Source: Microbacterium thalassium (GTDB lineage Bacteria; Actinomycetota; Actinomycetes; Actinomycetales; Microbacteriaceae). Taken from it: DNA of 64,000 bases. The position numbers were made by a program, and so were the translations under genes. Positions 29,373 through 45,512 of this stretch are shown piece after piece. The stretch is taken from contig NZ_JACHML010000001.1 in assembly GCF_014208045.1 (NCBI RefSeq), positions 2,418,001 through 2,482,000 of the forward strand. The letters are read 5' to 3'. Positions within the stretch are counted from its first letter, which is position 1. The number at the start of each line of letters is the position of its first letter. Below the pieces are notes generated by a model that saw only the letters and a list, made by a program, of their open reading frames with translations, had not been told where the DNA came from and searched no databases.

Positions 29373-29408
29373 GACAGCGGCTCCGGGCTTCGGCTCGGGG
29401 CCGCTGTC
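29373..29408 (+). terminator. Terminator after fadB
   Basis: Stem GACAGCGGC / GCCGCTGTC with an imperfect upper part, followed by GTTTCC. It also lies behind dxs, which converges on it. Confidence 0.8.
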
Positions 29409-29443
29409 GTTTCCGCGACGTGCCCGCCTCCGGGCGCGGGCGG

Positions 29444-31405
29444 TCAGCGTCGAGTGTCGCGGGCCTCTGCAGCGGCGGGGAGGCTGATCGTGCCGGTGTC
29501 GGTCGTCGGACGCGCGATCGGGATGCGCGTGCCCAGCACCTGCGCGACGACGTCCTGTGCGATCTTGGCCGCGGTCAGTCCGGCGTCCACGAGGATCTCG
29601 TCGCGGGAGGCGTGGTCGATGAACTCATCCGGCACGCCCAGCTCGTCCACCGCGGTGTCGATCCCGGCCTCGCGCAGCACCTGGCGCACGCGCGTGCCGA
29701 TGCCGCCCACGCGGATGCCGTCCTCGATCGTGATGACGAGGCGATGCGCGGCTGCGAGCGAGACGATGGCCGGCTGCACGGGGATCGCCCAGCGCGGGTC
29801 CACGACCGTCGCGCCGATCCCCTGCGCGCGAAGGCGCTCGGCGACGTCGACGGCAAGGTGCGCCATCGAGCCGATGCCCACGATCAGGACGTCTTCGGCT
29901 CCGGCCCGGTACAGCACGTCGGTGCCGTCGTCGAGGCGCTCGATCGCCGGGAGCTCGGCGGCGACGGACCCCTTCGGGAACCGCACCACCGTGGGTCCGT
30001 CCTCGACGGCCACGGCTTCGCGGAGCTCCTCGCGGAGCCGTGCGGCGTCGCGCGGAGCTGCGATGCGGATGTGCGGCACCAGCTGCAGGAGGGCCAGATC
30101 CCAGATCCCGTGGTGGCTCGGGCCGTCGGGCCCGGTGACGCCGGCGCGGTCGAGCACGAACGTCACTCCCGCGCGATGCAGCGCCACGTCCATGAGCACC
30201 TGGTCGAAGGCGCGGTTCATGAACGTCGCGTAGATCGCCACGACCGGATGCAGTCCGCCGAACGCCAGGCCCGCGGCCGAAGCCGCGGCGTGCTGCTCGG
30301 CGATGCCGACGTCGTAGACGCGGCCGGGGAACCGCTCCGAGAACGGCTGCAGACCGACGGGGCGAAGCATGGCCGCCGTCATCGCGATGACGTCGTCGCG
30401 GTCCTCGCCGACGTGCACGAGCTCGTCGGCGAACACATCCGTCCACGCCTGCGCGCCGCCACCGCCGCCGAGCGACGCGCCCGTGACGGGGTCGATCTTG
30501 CCGACGGCGTGGAACTGGTCGGCCTCGTCGTCTCGAGCCGGCTGGAAGCCGCGGCCCTTCTCGGTGATGGCGTGGACGATGACCGGCGAGCCGAACTCCT
30601 TCGCGAGCTCGAGGGTCTCCAGGAGCGTGCCGAGGTCGTGACCGTCGATCGGGCCGAGGTATTTGATGTCGAGGTTCGAGTACAGATCGGCGTTGTTGGT
30701 GAAGCGCGACAGGAACCCGCGCGTGCCGCCGCGCACGCCCCGGTAGATCGCACGGCCGACCGGCCCGAGCTTGGCGAACAGGCTCGCGGACCCGCGACGC
30801 AGGTTGCGGTACGTGTCGGCCGTGCGGACGCGGTTGAGGTAGCGCGCCATGCCCCCGATCGTGGGCGCATAGGACCGGCCGTTGTCGTTGACGACGATCA
30901 CGAGGTTGCGATCGTTGTCGTCGGAGATGTTGTTGAGCGCCTCCCAGGTCATGCCGCCCGTCAGCGAGCCGTCGCCGACGACGGCGACGACGTGGCGGTC
31001 GTTGCGGCCGGTCTGGGTCAGGGCACGCGAGACGCCATCGGCCCAGCTGAGCGAGCTGGACGCGTGCGAGGACTCGACGACGTCGTGCTCGCTCTCGGAC
31101 CGCTGCGGGTAGCCGGCCAGCCCGCCGCGGGCGCGCAGGCGCGAGAAGTCCTGGCGTCCGGTGAGCAGCTTGTGCACGTACGACTGGTGACCCGTGTCGA
31201 AGATGATCGGGTCGGCCGGAGAGTCGAAGACGCGGTGGAGCGCGATCGTGAGCTCGACGACGCCCAGGTTCGGCCCGAGGTGGCCGCCGGTGCGCGCGAC
31301 GTTCTCGATGAGGAACCCGCGGATCTCGGCGGCGAGCTCGTCGAGCTGCTCGAGGGTCAGCGAGTCCAGATCGCGAGGGCCGGCGATCGAGTCCAGCAGC
31401 GCCAT
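29444..31405 (-). CDS. dxs: 1-Deoxy-D-xylulose-5-phosphate synthase
   Basis: A 653-residue thiamine-diphosphate enzyme that makes DXP from pyruvate and glyceraldehyde-3-phosphate, the first step of the MEP isoprenoid route. HLGPNLGVVELT and FDTGHQSYVHK belong to the substrate pocket. VVGDGSLTGGM...NN is the ThDP/Mg motif (GDGx~NN). YDVGIAEQHA carries the conserved catalytic Glu, and DRAGVTGPDGPSHHG is the Dxs signature. ATG 31405 was chosen for AAGGAG six bases upstream; the open frame extends 66 codons further without support. Transcribed in the same direction as acnA but separated from it by a strong hairpin. Confidence 0.96.
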   Translation of the reverse strand: MALLDSIAGPRDLDSLTLEQLDELAAEIRGFLIENVARTGGHLGPNLGVVELTIALHRVFDSPADPIIFDTGHQSYVHKLLTGRQDFSRLRARGGLAGYPQRSESEHDVVESSHASSSLSWADGVSRALTQTGRNDRHVVAVVGDGSLTGGMTWEALNNISDDNDRNLVIVVNDNGRSYAPTIGGMARYLNRVRTADTYRNLRRGSASLFAKLGPVGRAIYRGVRGGTRGFLSRFTNNADLYSNLDIKYLGPIDGHDLGTLLETLELAKEFGSPVIVHAITEKGRGFQPARDDEADQFHAVGKIDPVTGASLGGGGGAQAWTDVFADELVHVGEDRDDVIAMTAAMLRPVGLQPFSERFPGRVYDVGIAEQHAAASAAGLAFGGLHPVVAIYATFMNRAFDQVLMDVALHRAGVTFVLDRAGVTGPDGPSHHGIWDLALLQLVPHIRIAAPRDAARLREELREAVAVEDGPTVVRFPKGSVAAELPAIERLDDGTDVLYRAGAEDVLIVGIGSMAHLAVDVAERLRAQGIGATVVDPRWAIPVQPAIVSLAAAHRLVITIEDGIRVGGIGTRVRQVLREAGIDTAVDELGVPDEFIDHASRDEILVDAGLTAAKIAQDVVAQVLGTRIPIARPTTDTGTISLPAAAEARDTRR

Positions 31406-31498
31406 CAGTCTCCTTCTGCCCCCGTCGGAGTGGGAGCGCGGTCTCGGTCCGTCGATTCTACCTGCGGCCTTCGCGACGAGCCTGATCGACGCCGAACG

Positions 31499-31536
31499 CG
31501 CGAGGGCCCGGGACACGGCTGTCCCGGGCCCTCGCG
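31499..31536 (-). terminator. Terminator after acnA
   Basis: A perfect 17-base-pair stem with a CGGC loop, between the acnA stop and the dxs start. It should end the acnA transcript. There is no clear T-run. Confidence 0.85.
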
Positions 31537-31541
31537 ACGAT

Positions 31542-34370
<2,829 letters not shown>

Positions 34371-34478
34371 GTGTGTCTCCTTCGTCGGCGGCGGGACAGG
34401 ACATGGCCCCGTCTCCGCCCATCATCCCCCGCGCGCGCATCGGACTGCTAGTGAGGCGGACCTAACCGCGGGGCGGGA

Positions 34479-34502
34479 ATTTATCTCGATGTCGAGATAA
34501 AT
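34479..34502. promoter_or_regulatory. Perfect palindrome upstream of acnA, probable operator
   Basis: Arms ATTTATCTCGA and TCGAGATAAAT flank a TG spacer, an 11-base perfect inverted repeat in otherwise GC-rich DNA. It sits between the end of DUF3159 and acnA. The size and symmetry fit a MarR/PecS-type repressor site (inference). Nearer to acnA, the minus-strand stretch TTAGGTCCGCCTCAC partly resembles an IdeR/DtxR box. Confidence 0.6.
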
Positions 34503-34505
34503 GTA

Positions 34506-35234
34506 TCAGGTGTCGCGGCGCGGGTAGAGAGCGCGCGCGGCGAGCCACGTCACCGCGACCATCGGGGCGAACAGCGGCAGGCCCATGACGAGCTTCAGCG
34601 TCCCCAGCGCGGTCACGTCATCGGCGAAGTAGAACGGCAGCTGGACCGCGAGACGGGCGGCGAACAGTCCGGCCCATGCGATGGCGAGCCAGAAGTAGAC
34701 ACGGCGCTTTCGCCGGTCCTGCCGCCACGCCGTCCCCTCTCCCATCAGGAACCCGCCGGCCAGGCCGATCAGCGACCATCCGACCAGCGCAGACACCAGG
34801 AACGCCGTGCCGTACACCGCGTTGGTGATGAAGCCGGGGACGAAGTTGTTGCTGGCCTCGCCGGTGAGGAGGGCGAACAGCGCCGCGACCGCGACCGCGA
34901 TCAGCCCGCCGATCGCCGCCGAGGCCGGCTGTCGGGCGATGAGCCGCAGGATCGTGAAGACGGCGGCGATCCCGACCGACAGCCCGAGCGCGAGCCACAG
35001 CGCGCCGTCGCCGGTCGCCGGGTCGATGGTGACCGTGTACACCACGATGAAGACCAGGCCGGGCAGGACGGACTCGAGCACCCCGCGCCAGCCGCCCATC
35101 GCCTTCCAGACGACGTGCCCGGTCGAAGCGCCCTCCGACGGGTCCAGACCGGCGCGCCGCGCCGCGCCGCCGAGAGCCTGACCCAGCATCTCGGAGGCGC
35201 TGGGCTCCGGATCGGGTTCCCGGGGGTCGGTCAT
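34506..35234 (-). CDS. DUF3159 membrane protein
   Basis: A 242-residue membrane protein of the actinobacterial DUF3159 family. After a cytoplasmic N-terminus (about 1-50) there are six or so hydrophobic segments, beginning VLPGLVFIVVYTVTI. The function is unknown. The ATG at 35234 overlaps the DUF3710 stop (ATGA), and it is the third gene of the dut-DUF3710-DUF3159 operon, an arrangement widespread in actinobacteria. Conserved-looking residues include GFLMGEGTAWRQDRRKRRVY between two membrane segments. It ends four bases from the palindrome that precedes acnA. Confidence 0.88.
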   Translation of the reverse strand: MTDPREPDPEPSASEMLGQALGGAARRAGLDPSEGASTGHVVWKAMGGWRGVLESVLPGLVFIVVYTVTIDPATGDGALWLALGLSVGIAAVFTILRLIARQPASAAIGGLIAVAVAALFALLTGEASNNFVPGFITNAVYGTAFLVSALVGWSLIGLAGGFLMGEGTAWRQDRRKRRVYFWLAIAWAGLFAARLAVQLPFYFADDVTALGTLKLVMGLPLFAPMVAVTWLAARALYPRRDT

Positions 35235-35827
35235 GCCGATCCCGGCGTCGCCGGCATCCGCAGCGGGATGAGATCGCGCGGGGGCATCGGAGAGCCGCCC
35301 CGGACGACCACGAGCGAGCGGAACAGCTCCTCGACCTTCGCCGCCGACTCCACGTCGGAGGTCGCGGCGCCGCCGATCACGCCGCGCAGGAACCAGCGCG
35401 GCCCGTCGACGCCCACGAAGCGGGCCAGGCGGGTGCCGGCGCCGCCGCCGGCCGCGGCCACCGGGACCTCGGCGAGCAGTTCGGGGCCGAGAGGCCCCTC
35501 GCGCTCCTCGACGCGCCCGCCCTGCTGCCGGATCTGACCGCGGATCTGCTCGCGCGTCTCGTGCCACAGACCGCTCGAGCGCGGAGCGGCGAAGGGCTGC
35601 ACCTGCAGCGTGGACCCGGCGTAGTCCAGACCCACCGCGACGATGCGCTTGGTCTGCTCCTCGACCTCGAGCCGCAGGTTCAGCCCGTCGCGCGGAAGCA
35701 CCTTGATCCCGCCCAGGTCGATGTAGGGACGCACCGGGTTCGCCTCGGACTCGTCGAACGGTCCCCCGGTCGGGCGGTCGTCGGGAGCCGACTTGTCGGC
35801 CGCGCCGGCGGGTGTGGTGTCGGTCAT
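35231..35827 (-). CDS. DUF3710 protein
   Basis: A 198-residue soluble protein of the actinobacterial DUF3710 family, function unknown. Typical segments are RPYIDLGGIKVLPRDG, VQPFAAPRSSGLWHETREQI and GVDGPRWFLRGVIGG. The ATG at 35827 overlaps the dut stop, and its own stop overlaps the DUF3159 start, so all three are translationally coupled. The conserved link to dut suggests a housekeeping role, but nothing in the sequence defines it. Confidence 0.88.
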   Translation of the reverse strand: MTDTTPAGAADKSAPDDRPTGGPFDESEANPVRPYIDLGGIKVLPRDGLNLRLEVEEQTKRIVAVGLDYAGSTLQVQPFAAPRSSGLWHETREQIRGQIRQQGGRVEEREGPLGPELLAEVPVAAAGGGAGTRLARFVGVDGPRWFLRGVIGGAATSDVESAAKVEELFRSLVVVRGGSPMPPRDLIPLRMPATPGSA

Positions 35828-36264
35828 GCCTGGACTTCTTCCTTCTGGTAGCCGGTCGATCCGAAGCCGCCCTCGCCTCGGGTGCTGTCGGGCAGTTCGT
35901 CGACCGGGATGAAGCGGGCCCGCGGGACGGGCATGAGGATCAGCTGCGCGATGCGGTCGCCCACCGCGATGTCGAAGGCGTGCGCGGCGTCGGTGTTCAG
36001 CAGCGCGACCTTGATCTCGCCGCGATATCCGGCGTCGACCGTGCCCGGCGAGTTGACGATGGTGATGCCGTGCTTGGCGGCGAGGCCGCTGCGCGGCACC
36101 ACGAAGGCCGCGTAGCCGTCGGGCAGGGCGATGCGGACACCGGTTCCGACCAGTGCACGCTGGCCGGGCTCGAGCCTCACGTCCTCTGCCGAGACGAGAT
36201 CCGCGCCGGCGTCACCCGGATGGGCGTACACGGGAACCTCGGACGCGATAATGGGGACGTCCAT
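35824..36264 (-). CDS. dut: dUTP diphosphatase
   Basis: A 146-residue trimeric-type dUTPase that hydrolyses dUTP to dUMP, keeping uracil out of DNA. All five motifs are present: HPGDAGADL, PRSGLAAKHGI, NSPGTVDAGYRGEIKV, GDRIAQL and RGEGGFGSTGY. ATG 36264 was chosen with GGAG 11 bases upstream; GTG 36276 in the same frame would add four residues. First gene of the operon with DUF3710 and DUF3159, and divergent from DUF3093. Confidence 0.95.
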   Translation of the reverse strand: MDVPIIASEVPVYAHPGDAGADLVSAEDVRLEPGQRALVGTGVRIALPDGYAAFVVPRSGLAAKHGITIVNSPGTVDAGYRGEIKVALLNTDAAHAFDIAVGDRIAQLILMPVPRARFIPVDELPDSTRGEGGFGSTGYQKEEVQA

Positions 36265-36288
36265 CGATTCAGTCACTCCACGAGGGTA

Positions 36289-36780
36289 ATGCAGATCACC
36301 GTGAGCCATGTCGACCACGCAGAGACGTACCGCGAACGCCTGAGCCCATCGCTGTGGGTGCTCGCCGCCGCCGGCGGCGCCGCGCCGATGGTGGCGCTGG
36401 TGTTCGCGCCGGTCGACACGACGCTGGCCCTGGTCGCCGGAGCGCTCGTGGGCGTCGCGGTCATCGCGCTGCTCGTCCTGGCATCGCCGGTGCTCGAGGT
36501 CGCCGAGGGAGAGCTGAGGGCCGGGCGGGCGCACATCGAGGTCTCGCTGCTGGGTGCCCCGCAGGTGCTCGCCGGCGAGCCGGCGAGGCTCGCTCGCGGC
36601 CAGGATCTGGACCCGCGGTGCTGGCACGTGATCCGGGGCGGCATCGACGGGATCGTCTCGATCCCGGTGCTCGACCCGGTGGATCCGGCTCCGGCGTGGG
36701 TTCTGTCGTCCCGCACGCCGGACCGGCTGGCCGCGGCGGTGCGCCGCGCTCAGGTCAGGCGGAGCACTCCGAGCAGATAG
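36289..36780 (+). CDS. DUF3093 membrane protein
   Basis: A 163-residue protein of the actinobacterial DUF3093 family. Two hydrophobic segments (about 24-42 and 46-66) follow the typical start ETYRERLSPSLW, and a soluble C-terminal domain contains WHVIRGGIDGIVSIPV. The function is unknown. ATG 36289 has GAGGG close upstream; GTG 36301 is an alternative. The last 26 bases overlap the convergent DUF4193 gene. DUF3093, DUF4193 and dut are neighbours in many actinobacteria. Confidence 0.85.
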   Translation: MQITVSHVDHAETYRERLSPSLWVLAAAGGAAPMVALVFAPVDTTLALVAGALVGVAVIALLVLASPVLEVAEGELRAGRAHIEVSLLGAPQVLAGEPARLARGQDLDPRCWHVIRGGIDGIVSIPVLDPVDPAPAWVLSSRTPDRLAAAVRRAQVRRSTPSR

Positions 36781-37048
36781 GCCCGTCGGAGCCCTCGTGG
36801 TCGAGCTGCGAGCGGTGCTTCACGAGGAAGCAGTTCATGCAGGTGAACTCGTCCTCCTGCGGTGGCAGGACGACCACATCCAGTTCCAGGTCGGACAGGT
36901 CCGCGCCGGGCAGCTCGAAGCCCGAGGGGTTGTCCGAGTCCTCGACGTCCACCGAGCCCGAGCGCTTGTCGGGAACGCGCTCCTTGAGAGCCTCGATCGA
37001 CTCGCTGTCGTCTTCGGACTTGCGGGGGGCGTCGTAGTCGGTTGCCAT
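36755..37048 (-). CDS. DUF4193 zinc-ribbon-like protein
   Basis: A 97-residue acidic protein. Two cysteine pairs, CMNC and CSEC near the C-terminus, probably bind one zinc ion. The N-terminus MATDYDAPRK is typical of the DUF4193 family in actinobacteria, where relatives are highly expressed small proteins of unknown function. It overlaps DUF3093 tail to tail. ATG 37048 has only a weak ribosome site. Confidence 0.9.
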   Translation of the reverse strand: MATDYDAPRKSEDDSESIEALKERVPDKRSGSVDVEDSDNPSGFELPGADLSDLELDVVVLPPQEDEFTCMNCFLVKHRSQLDHEGSDGPICSECSA

Positions 37049-37260
37049 AGGTGGATGTCTCTACTTCCGGGAGTCTCACAGGGTGCCCGGCGAATCGGGC
37101 GGCCATAGTTTGCACGAACGGGCCTGTTTTCGCAAATGCGATTTCCGCCGTCGATGCGTGCACCCCGCCCAAACCCGCGCCACGCGCGGGATATTCCCGG
37201 TCCGGACGTGTCGCTGTGTCAGCATGTTGCGCAGACGGCTGGATCGAAAGAGGCGTTCGC

Positions 37261-38289
37261 ATGGAACAGCTCAGGCTCATTGGAACGGAGAACGACCGTC
37301 TCGTCATGGCGAACGAGGCAGGCGACAGGTTCGCGCTGTCGCTGGACGAGGTGCTCCGCGCCGAACTTCGCCGCGCACGCCGCGACCAGACCGCGGAGCC
37401 CGACCGGCCCCGGCCGAGCCCCCGCGACATCCAGTCCCACATCCGAGCGGGACTGTCGACGGAGGAGGTGGCCGATCTCCTGGGCGCCCGCGTCGAGGAC
37501 ATCCGCCGCTTCGAAGGGCCGGTGCTCGCCGAGCGGGAGCACATCGTCGGACAGGCGCTGGCGGTGCCCGTGCTCGTAGCCGGCGACTTCGAGTCCGATT
37601 CGCAGCCGACGTTCGGCGCCGCCGTCCGCACCAAGCTGAGCGAGGCGGGCGCGATCGGCGAGCGATGGACGAGCTGGAAGGAGCAGTCCGGCTGGGTCGT
37701 GAAGGTGGAGTTCACCTCGGCGGACGTCGACCACGACGCCCGGTGGGGCTTCGAGCCGCGGCGCAGCACGCTCACCCCTCAGAACGCCGACGCCGTGCAG
37801 CTCTCACGTCAGGGGTCGCTCCCCGAGGGGCTCATCCCGCGGCTGCGCGCGCTGGACAACGGCGCCCAGAAGGACGACTCGCGCTTCGACACCGGATCGT
37901 TCGGCCCGCGGCGGGACGCCGAGCCCGAGGCCGCCGTCGAGGCGCCGGAGCTCGTTCCGGCCCCGTCACCGGCCCAGGAGGCCGCAATCAAGCGGCGCGA
38001 GGAGCCGGTGTCCACCTCTGCGGAGACCGCCGACCTGCTCGAAGCGCTTCGCCGGCGCCGCGGGCAGCGCGAACCACTCCCGGGCATGGATGAGCAGACC
38101 GAACGGCATCCCGCGCCGGTCGCCCTGTTCGACGCCCTCGAGCCCGACTACGAGCCCGCCGATGAGATCCCGGTCGAAGAGGAGGAGGCTCCTCCCGCGC
38201 CGGCGGTGGCCGAGGCGGGACGGCGCAAGGGGCGCACATCGATGCCCTCGTGGGACGAGATCGTCTTCGGCGCCCGCACCGAGGAGTGA
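37261..38289 (+). CDS. sepH: Septation protein SepH
   Basis: A 342-residue protein of the DUF3071/SepH family, which in Streptomyces and Mycobacterium binds FtsZ and promotes Z-ring assembly. The conserved N-terminal domain (about 1-165) starts MEQLRLIG and includes the helix-turn-helix-like STEEVADLLGARVEDIRRFEG region (66-86). The remaining half is an acidic, proline-rich, disordered tail ending PSWDEIVFGARTEE, a conserved C-terminal motif in the family. AAAGAGG precedes ATG 37261. The approximately 210 bases upstream hold nothing else that can be supported. It converges on the phosphodiesterase-like gene. Confidence 0.92.
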   Translation: MEQLRLIGTENDRLVMANEAGDRFALSLDEVLRAELRRARRDQTAEPDRPRPSPRDIQSHIRAGLSTEEVADLLGARVEDIRRFEGPVLAEREHIVGQALAVPVLVAGDFESDSQPTFGAAVRTKLSEAGAIGERWTSWKEQSGWVVKVEFTSADVDHDARWGFEPRRSTLTPQNADAVQLSRQGSLPEGLIPRLRALDNGAQKDDSRFDTGSFGPRRDAEPEAAVEAPELVPAPSPAQEAAIKRREEPVSTSAETADLLEALRRRRGQREPLPGMDEQTERHPAPVALFDALEPDYEPADEIPVEEEEAPPAPAVAEAGRRKGRTSMPSWDEIVFGARTEE

Positions 38290-38290
38290 C

Positions 38291-39412
38291 TCACTCCGTC
38301 GCGAACGCGCCCAGGCGCAGCAGCGGGACGACGCGCTCCTCGTCGGTGAGCGACCCGTGCTGGCCGATCATGCGCTGAGGTCCCTTGTCCGCCACGCGAT
38401 CGTCGTAGTAGGCGATCCCGGCGCGGGCCGCGACGAGGACGTCGCCGATCCGGTGCGACACCTCGTCGTCGACGAGCGGGCCGAACAGCCCGGCTCCGAT
38501 CGCCTCGTCGCGCGAGAGGACCCACGAGCGGTGGCCCTCGGCGGCACGCCACGACGCCAGCACGTGGCCCGCCGCATCCGCTTCCGCATACAGGTGGAGC
38601 ATGCGCGGCTCTCCCCCGATGTGTCGCACGCCTTCGGTGAGCGCATCGCCCTCCGCCAGCAGCACGTGCCGGCGCCGCGGGACGTCGACCATGCCGTGGT
38701 CGGCGGTGACGACGATTCCGGTGCCCGCGGCGGCGGACCCGGCCAGGTCCTGCACGGCCGCGTCCACACGCTCGAGCATGCCCACCCAGTCGTCCGACTC
38801 CCAGCCGCGCCGGTGCCCGATCGCGTCGAGCTCCGGTGCGTACAGATACGTGAACGAGCCCGGATGCCGCGATGCGAGATCCGCCGCCAGGCGCACGCGT
38901 TCACCGAGGTCGTCGGCTCCGTGGAACTCGGCGCCGACGAGCGTCACCCGCGTGAACCCCGTCCCCGCGTACTCCTCCTTGCTCACGGCGAAGCACCGGC
39001 GCTCGCCCGCCGTGATCGGCGCGGCGCGCTGCCACTCGTCCGCGAGCTCGCCGGCGTCCCACCCGCGGAGCTGGTTGACGACGTCGCCGGAGCCGGGGAC
39101 GAGCGCCCGGTAGCCGACGATGCCGTGCCGTCCCACCGGCGAGGTCGTCAGCAGGCTCGTCAGCGCGCTCGCCGTGGTCGACGGGAAGACGGTGCACGCG
39201 ACGTCCCGCTTGGAGCCGGCGCGCGCGAGGAAGCGCGCGTGCCCCGCACGCGCGCTCAGGTTGCGCGCTCCGAGGCCGTCGATCACGAAGGCGATGACGC
39301 TCCGCGCCGGCGAGAACCACTCCGAGCGTCCGTCGAGCGCGGCGATCATCTGCGACGCCACGTCGGTGAGGCTCCGGGCTCGCGCCGGGTCCGCAGGTAG
39401 GCTGAGGGACAT
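38291..39412 (-). CDS. Type I phosphodiesterase / nucleotide pyrophosphatase-like enzyme
   Basis: A 373-residue alkaline-phosphatase-superfamily protein. Metal and nucleophile motifs are visible: VIDGLG (Asp), FPSTTAS (Thr nucleophile), [11 protein letters not shown] (Asp, His) and TADHGM (Asp, His). HGIVGYRAL is another family block. It probably hydrolyses phosphodiester or pyrophosphate bonds; the natural substrate is unknown. No signal peptide, so cytoplasmic. ATG 39412 was chosen because it opens the conserved part; an in-frame GTG at 39436 is possible. It lies between sepH and the topoisomerase gene and is divergent from the latter. Confidence 0.85.
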   Translation of the reverse strand: MSLSLPADPARARSLTDVASQMIAALDGRSEWFSPARSVIAFVIDGLGARNLSARAGHARFLARAGSKRDVACTVFPSTTASALTSLLTTSPVGRHGIVGYRALVPGSGDVVNQLRGWDAGELADEWQRAAPITAGERRCFAVSKEEYAGTGFTRVTLVGAEFHGADDLGERVRLAADLASRHPGSFTYLYAPELDAIGHRRGWESDDWVGMLERVDAAVQDLAGSAAAGTGIVVTADHGMVDVPRRRHVLLAEGDALTEGVRHIGGEPRMLHLYAEADAAGHVLASWRAAEGHRSWVLSRDEAIGAGLFGPLVDDEVSHRIGDVLVAARAGIAYYDDRVADKGPQRMIGQHGSLTDEERVVPLLRLGAFATE

Positions 39413-39481
39413 CCGGGCCAGTCTCGCACATCGCACTCCGGCCCCCTCCCGCCCGCCGTATCACGAGGCCACCACATCGTC

Positions 39482-41941
<2,460 letters not shown>

Positions 41942-41986
41942 CGTCGGAGCGCCCCGCGCGCGGCGTCGATCCGCTCGGCGCCCGCG

Positions 41987-44056
<2,070 letters not shown>

Positions 44057-44225
44057 AATCTCCAAGAGTATCCGCGGGGCCCGACGTCGCCGTGCACAGA
44101 CACGGCTTCGCGGCTCGCGCGTACGCGGTCAGCGAACTGTGACACGTTCGCGGCATTCTCGAAACAATCCCGTGGTTACATGTCAGCACCAGAAGAAGCA
44201 CCTGATCGCGAACGAGGAGGCAGAC

Positions 44226-44450
44226 ATGACCACGATTTCCACGACCGCCGAGCCCGCGGCCCTCATCGAGTACCGCCTCACCGCCGTCGACCGGTGCGAC
44301 TCCTGCGGAGCGCAGGCGTACATCGCCGCCGAGGTCAACGGCAGCGAGCTGCTCTTCTGCGCGCACCACGGCCGCAAGTACGAGGAGAAGCTCCGCGCTG
44401 TCGCCTCCACGTGGCACGACGAGACCGCGCGCCTGGCCGACGACGTCTGA
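44226..44450 (+). CDS. DUF7455 small zinc-binding-like protein
   Basis: A 74-residue protein. CDSCGAQAY and FCAHHGRKY supply three Cys and two His residues suited to one metal site. GAGGAGG lies six bases before ATG 44226, so the frame is well supported. The same small gene sits between parE and the primary sigma factor gene in many actinobacteria (for example near hrdB in Streptomyces). The function is unknown. The region between it and parE (44057-44225) probably holds its promoter; TACATG near 44177 is a weak candidate. Confidence 0.9.
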   Translation: MTTISTTAEPAALIEYRLTAVDRCDSCGAQAYIAAEVNGSELLFCAHHGRKYEEKLRAVASTWHDETARLADDV

Positions 44451-44468
44451 CGCCCCGGGCGCCCGGCC

Positions 44469-45512
44469 TCAGTTCCAGCGCCGCGGGATCCCGGGTGACA
44501 CCCGGACCGCGATCTCCTCGCCGATCGTGTCGATCGCCTCGGCGAGATCGGTCGGCGATCCCTCGCCGCTGCCGCCGGGACCGAACACCGTGACGACGTC
44601 GCCGGGGCGTGCATCCGGCCACGACTGCACGGCCGACTCGTAGGCGCCGATACCCAGGAGGGAACGACTGCCTCCGGGCGTCCCGACCTCGACGAGACCC
44701 GCGAGCGACGACGGCAGCCCGTCGAGGGAGCCGACGGCCGCGATCGCCTGATCGCCCGAGACGCGCAGAATCGGCGCCCGCAGGCTCGCGATCGGCCGGA
44801 TGCCGAGGTCGGCGGACCCCGGTCCCCCCGCCGGACGGATGCCGTAGGCGAACGCGCCCACCCGCACCATGTCGTAGCGGAACCCGGGGCGCGCGAACGA
44901 GGCCGCGCTGGCGGCCAGGTGCCGCACGCGCGGCGCCAGACCGGCATCGCGTGCGCGGGCCACGGCGACGTCGAACCGGTCGCGCGCCGCGTCGTCCTCC
45001 GCGTCCGACGCCTCGGCGATATGACTCCACACGCCGACGACCTCGAGGACCCCCTGGCGCTCCAGGTCGCGCGCCCGGCGGACGAAGCCATCCCAGTCCT
45101 CGGGGCGCACGCCGTTGCGGTGAAGGCCGGTGTCGGCCTTCAGATGGATCCGGGCCGCACGGCCGTCGCGCCGCGCGGCGTCGGCGACGTCCTCGAGCAG
45201 CAGCGCGTCGCCGACGCCGATCTCGAGGCCCGCCGCGATCGCGTCGGCAGCCTCCGTCGCCGTGCCCACGATCCACACGAAGATGGAGGCCTGTTCGCCG
45301 ACCGCCGCCCGCACCGCCGCACCGGTGCGCACGTCGAAGGCGCCGAAGCTGCGGATCCCGGCCGCCCAGGCGCGCTCGGCGGTCGCGGAAAGGCCGTGGC
45401 CGTAGGCGTCGTCCTTCACCACGAGCATGTGCTGCGCGGGCGCCACGCGTGCGCGGATCGCCGCCAGGTTCGCGACGAACGCCTCCGAGTCCATGACGAG
45501 CTCCGCCCTCAC
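44469..45512 (-). CDS. Alanine racemase-like protein with PLP barrel but degenerate C-domain (AlrB)
   Basis: A 347-residue fold-type III PLP protein. The barrel is complete: Lys33 in VVKDDAYGHG (PLP lysine, with Tyr37), IHLKADTGLHRNG (Arg132), SHIAEA (His164), LAASAAS (Ser202) and DMVRVG (Arg217). The C-terminal domain is abnormal. No tyrosine occurs between residues 224 and 290, so the catalytic Tyr265 equivalent (V-S-Y-G in other Alr) is missing. The Met312/Asp313 site appears as Tyr291/Glu292, and the late TINYEV motif reads TIGEEI. GTG 45512 has GGGAGG eight bases upstream and overlaps the previous stop. It probably needs the C-domain of the coupled partner. Confidence 0.85.
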   Translation of the reverse strand: MRAELVMDSEAFVANLAAIRARVAPAQHMLVVKDDAYGHGLSATAERAWAAGIRSFGAFDVRTGAAVRAAVGEQASIFVWIVGTATEAADAIAAGLEIGVGDALLLEDVADAARRDGRAARIHLKADTGLHRNGVRPEDWDGFVRRARDLERQGVLEVVGVWSHIAEASDAEDDAARDRFDVAVARARDAGLAPRVRHLAASAASFARPGFRYDMVRVGAFAYGIRPAGGPGSADLGIRPIASLRAPILRVSGDQAIAAVGSLDGLPSSLAGLVEVGTPGGSRSLLGIGAYESAVQSWPDARPGDVVTVFGPGGSGEGSPTDLAEAIDTIGEEIAVRVSPGIPRRWN

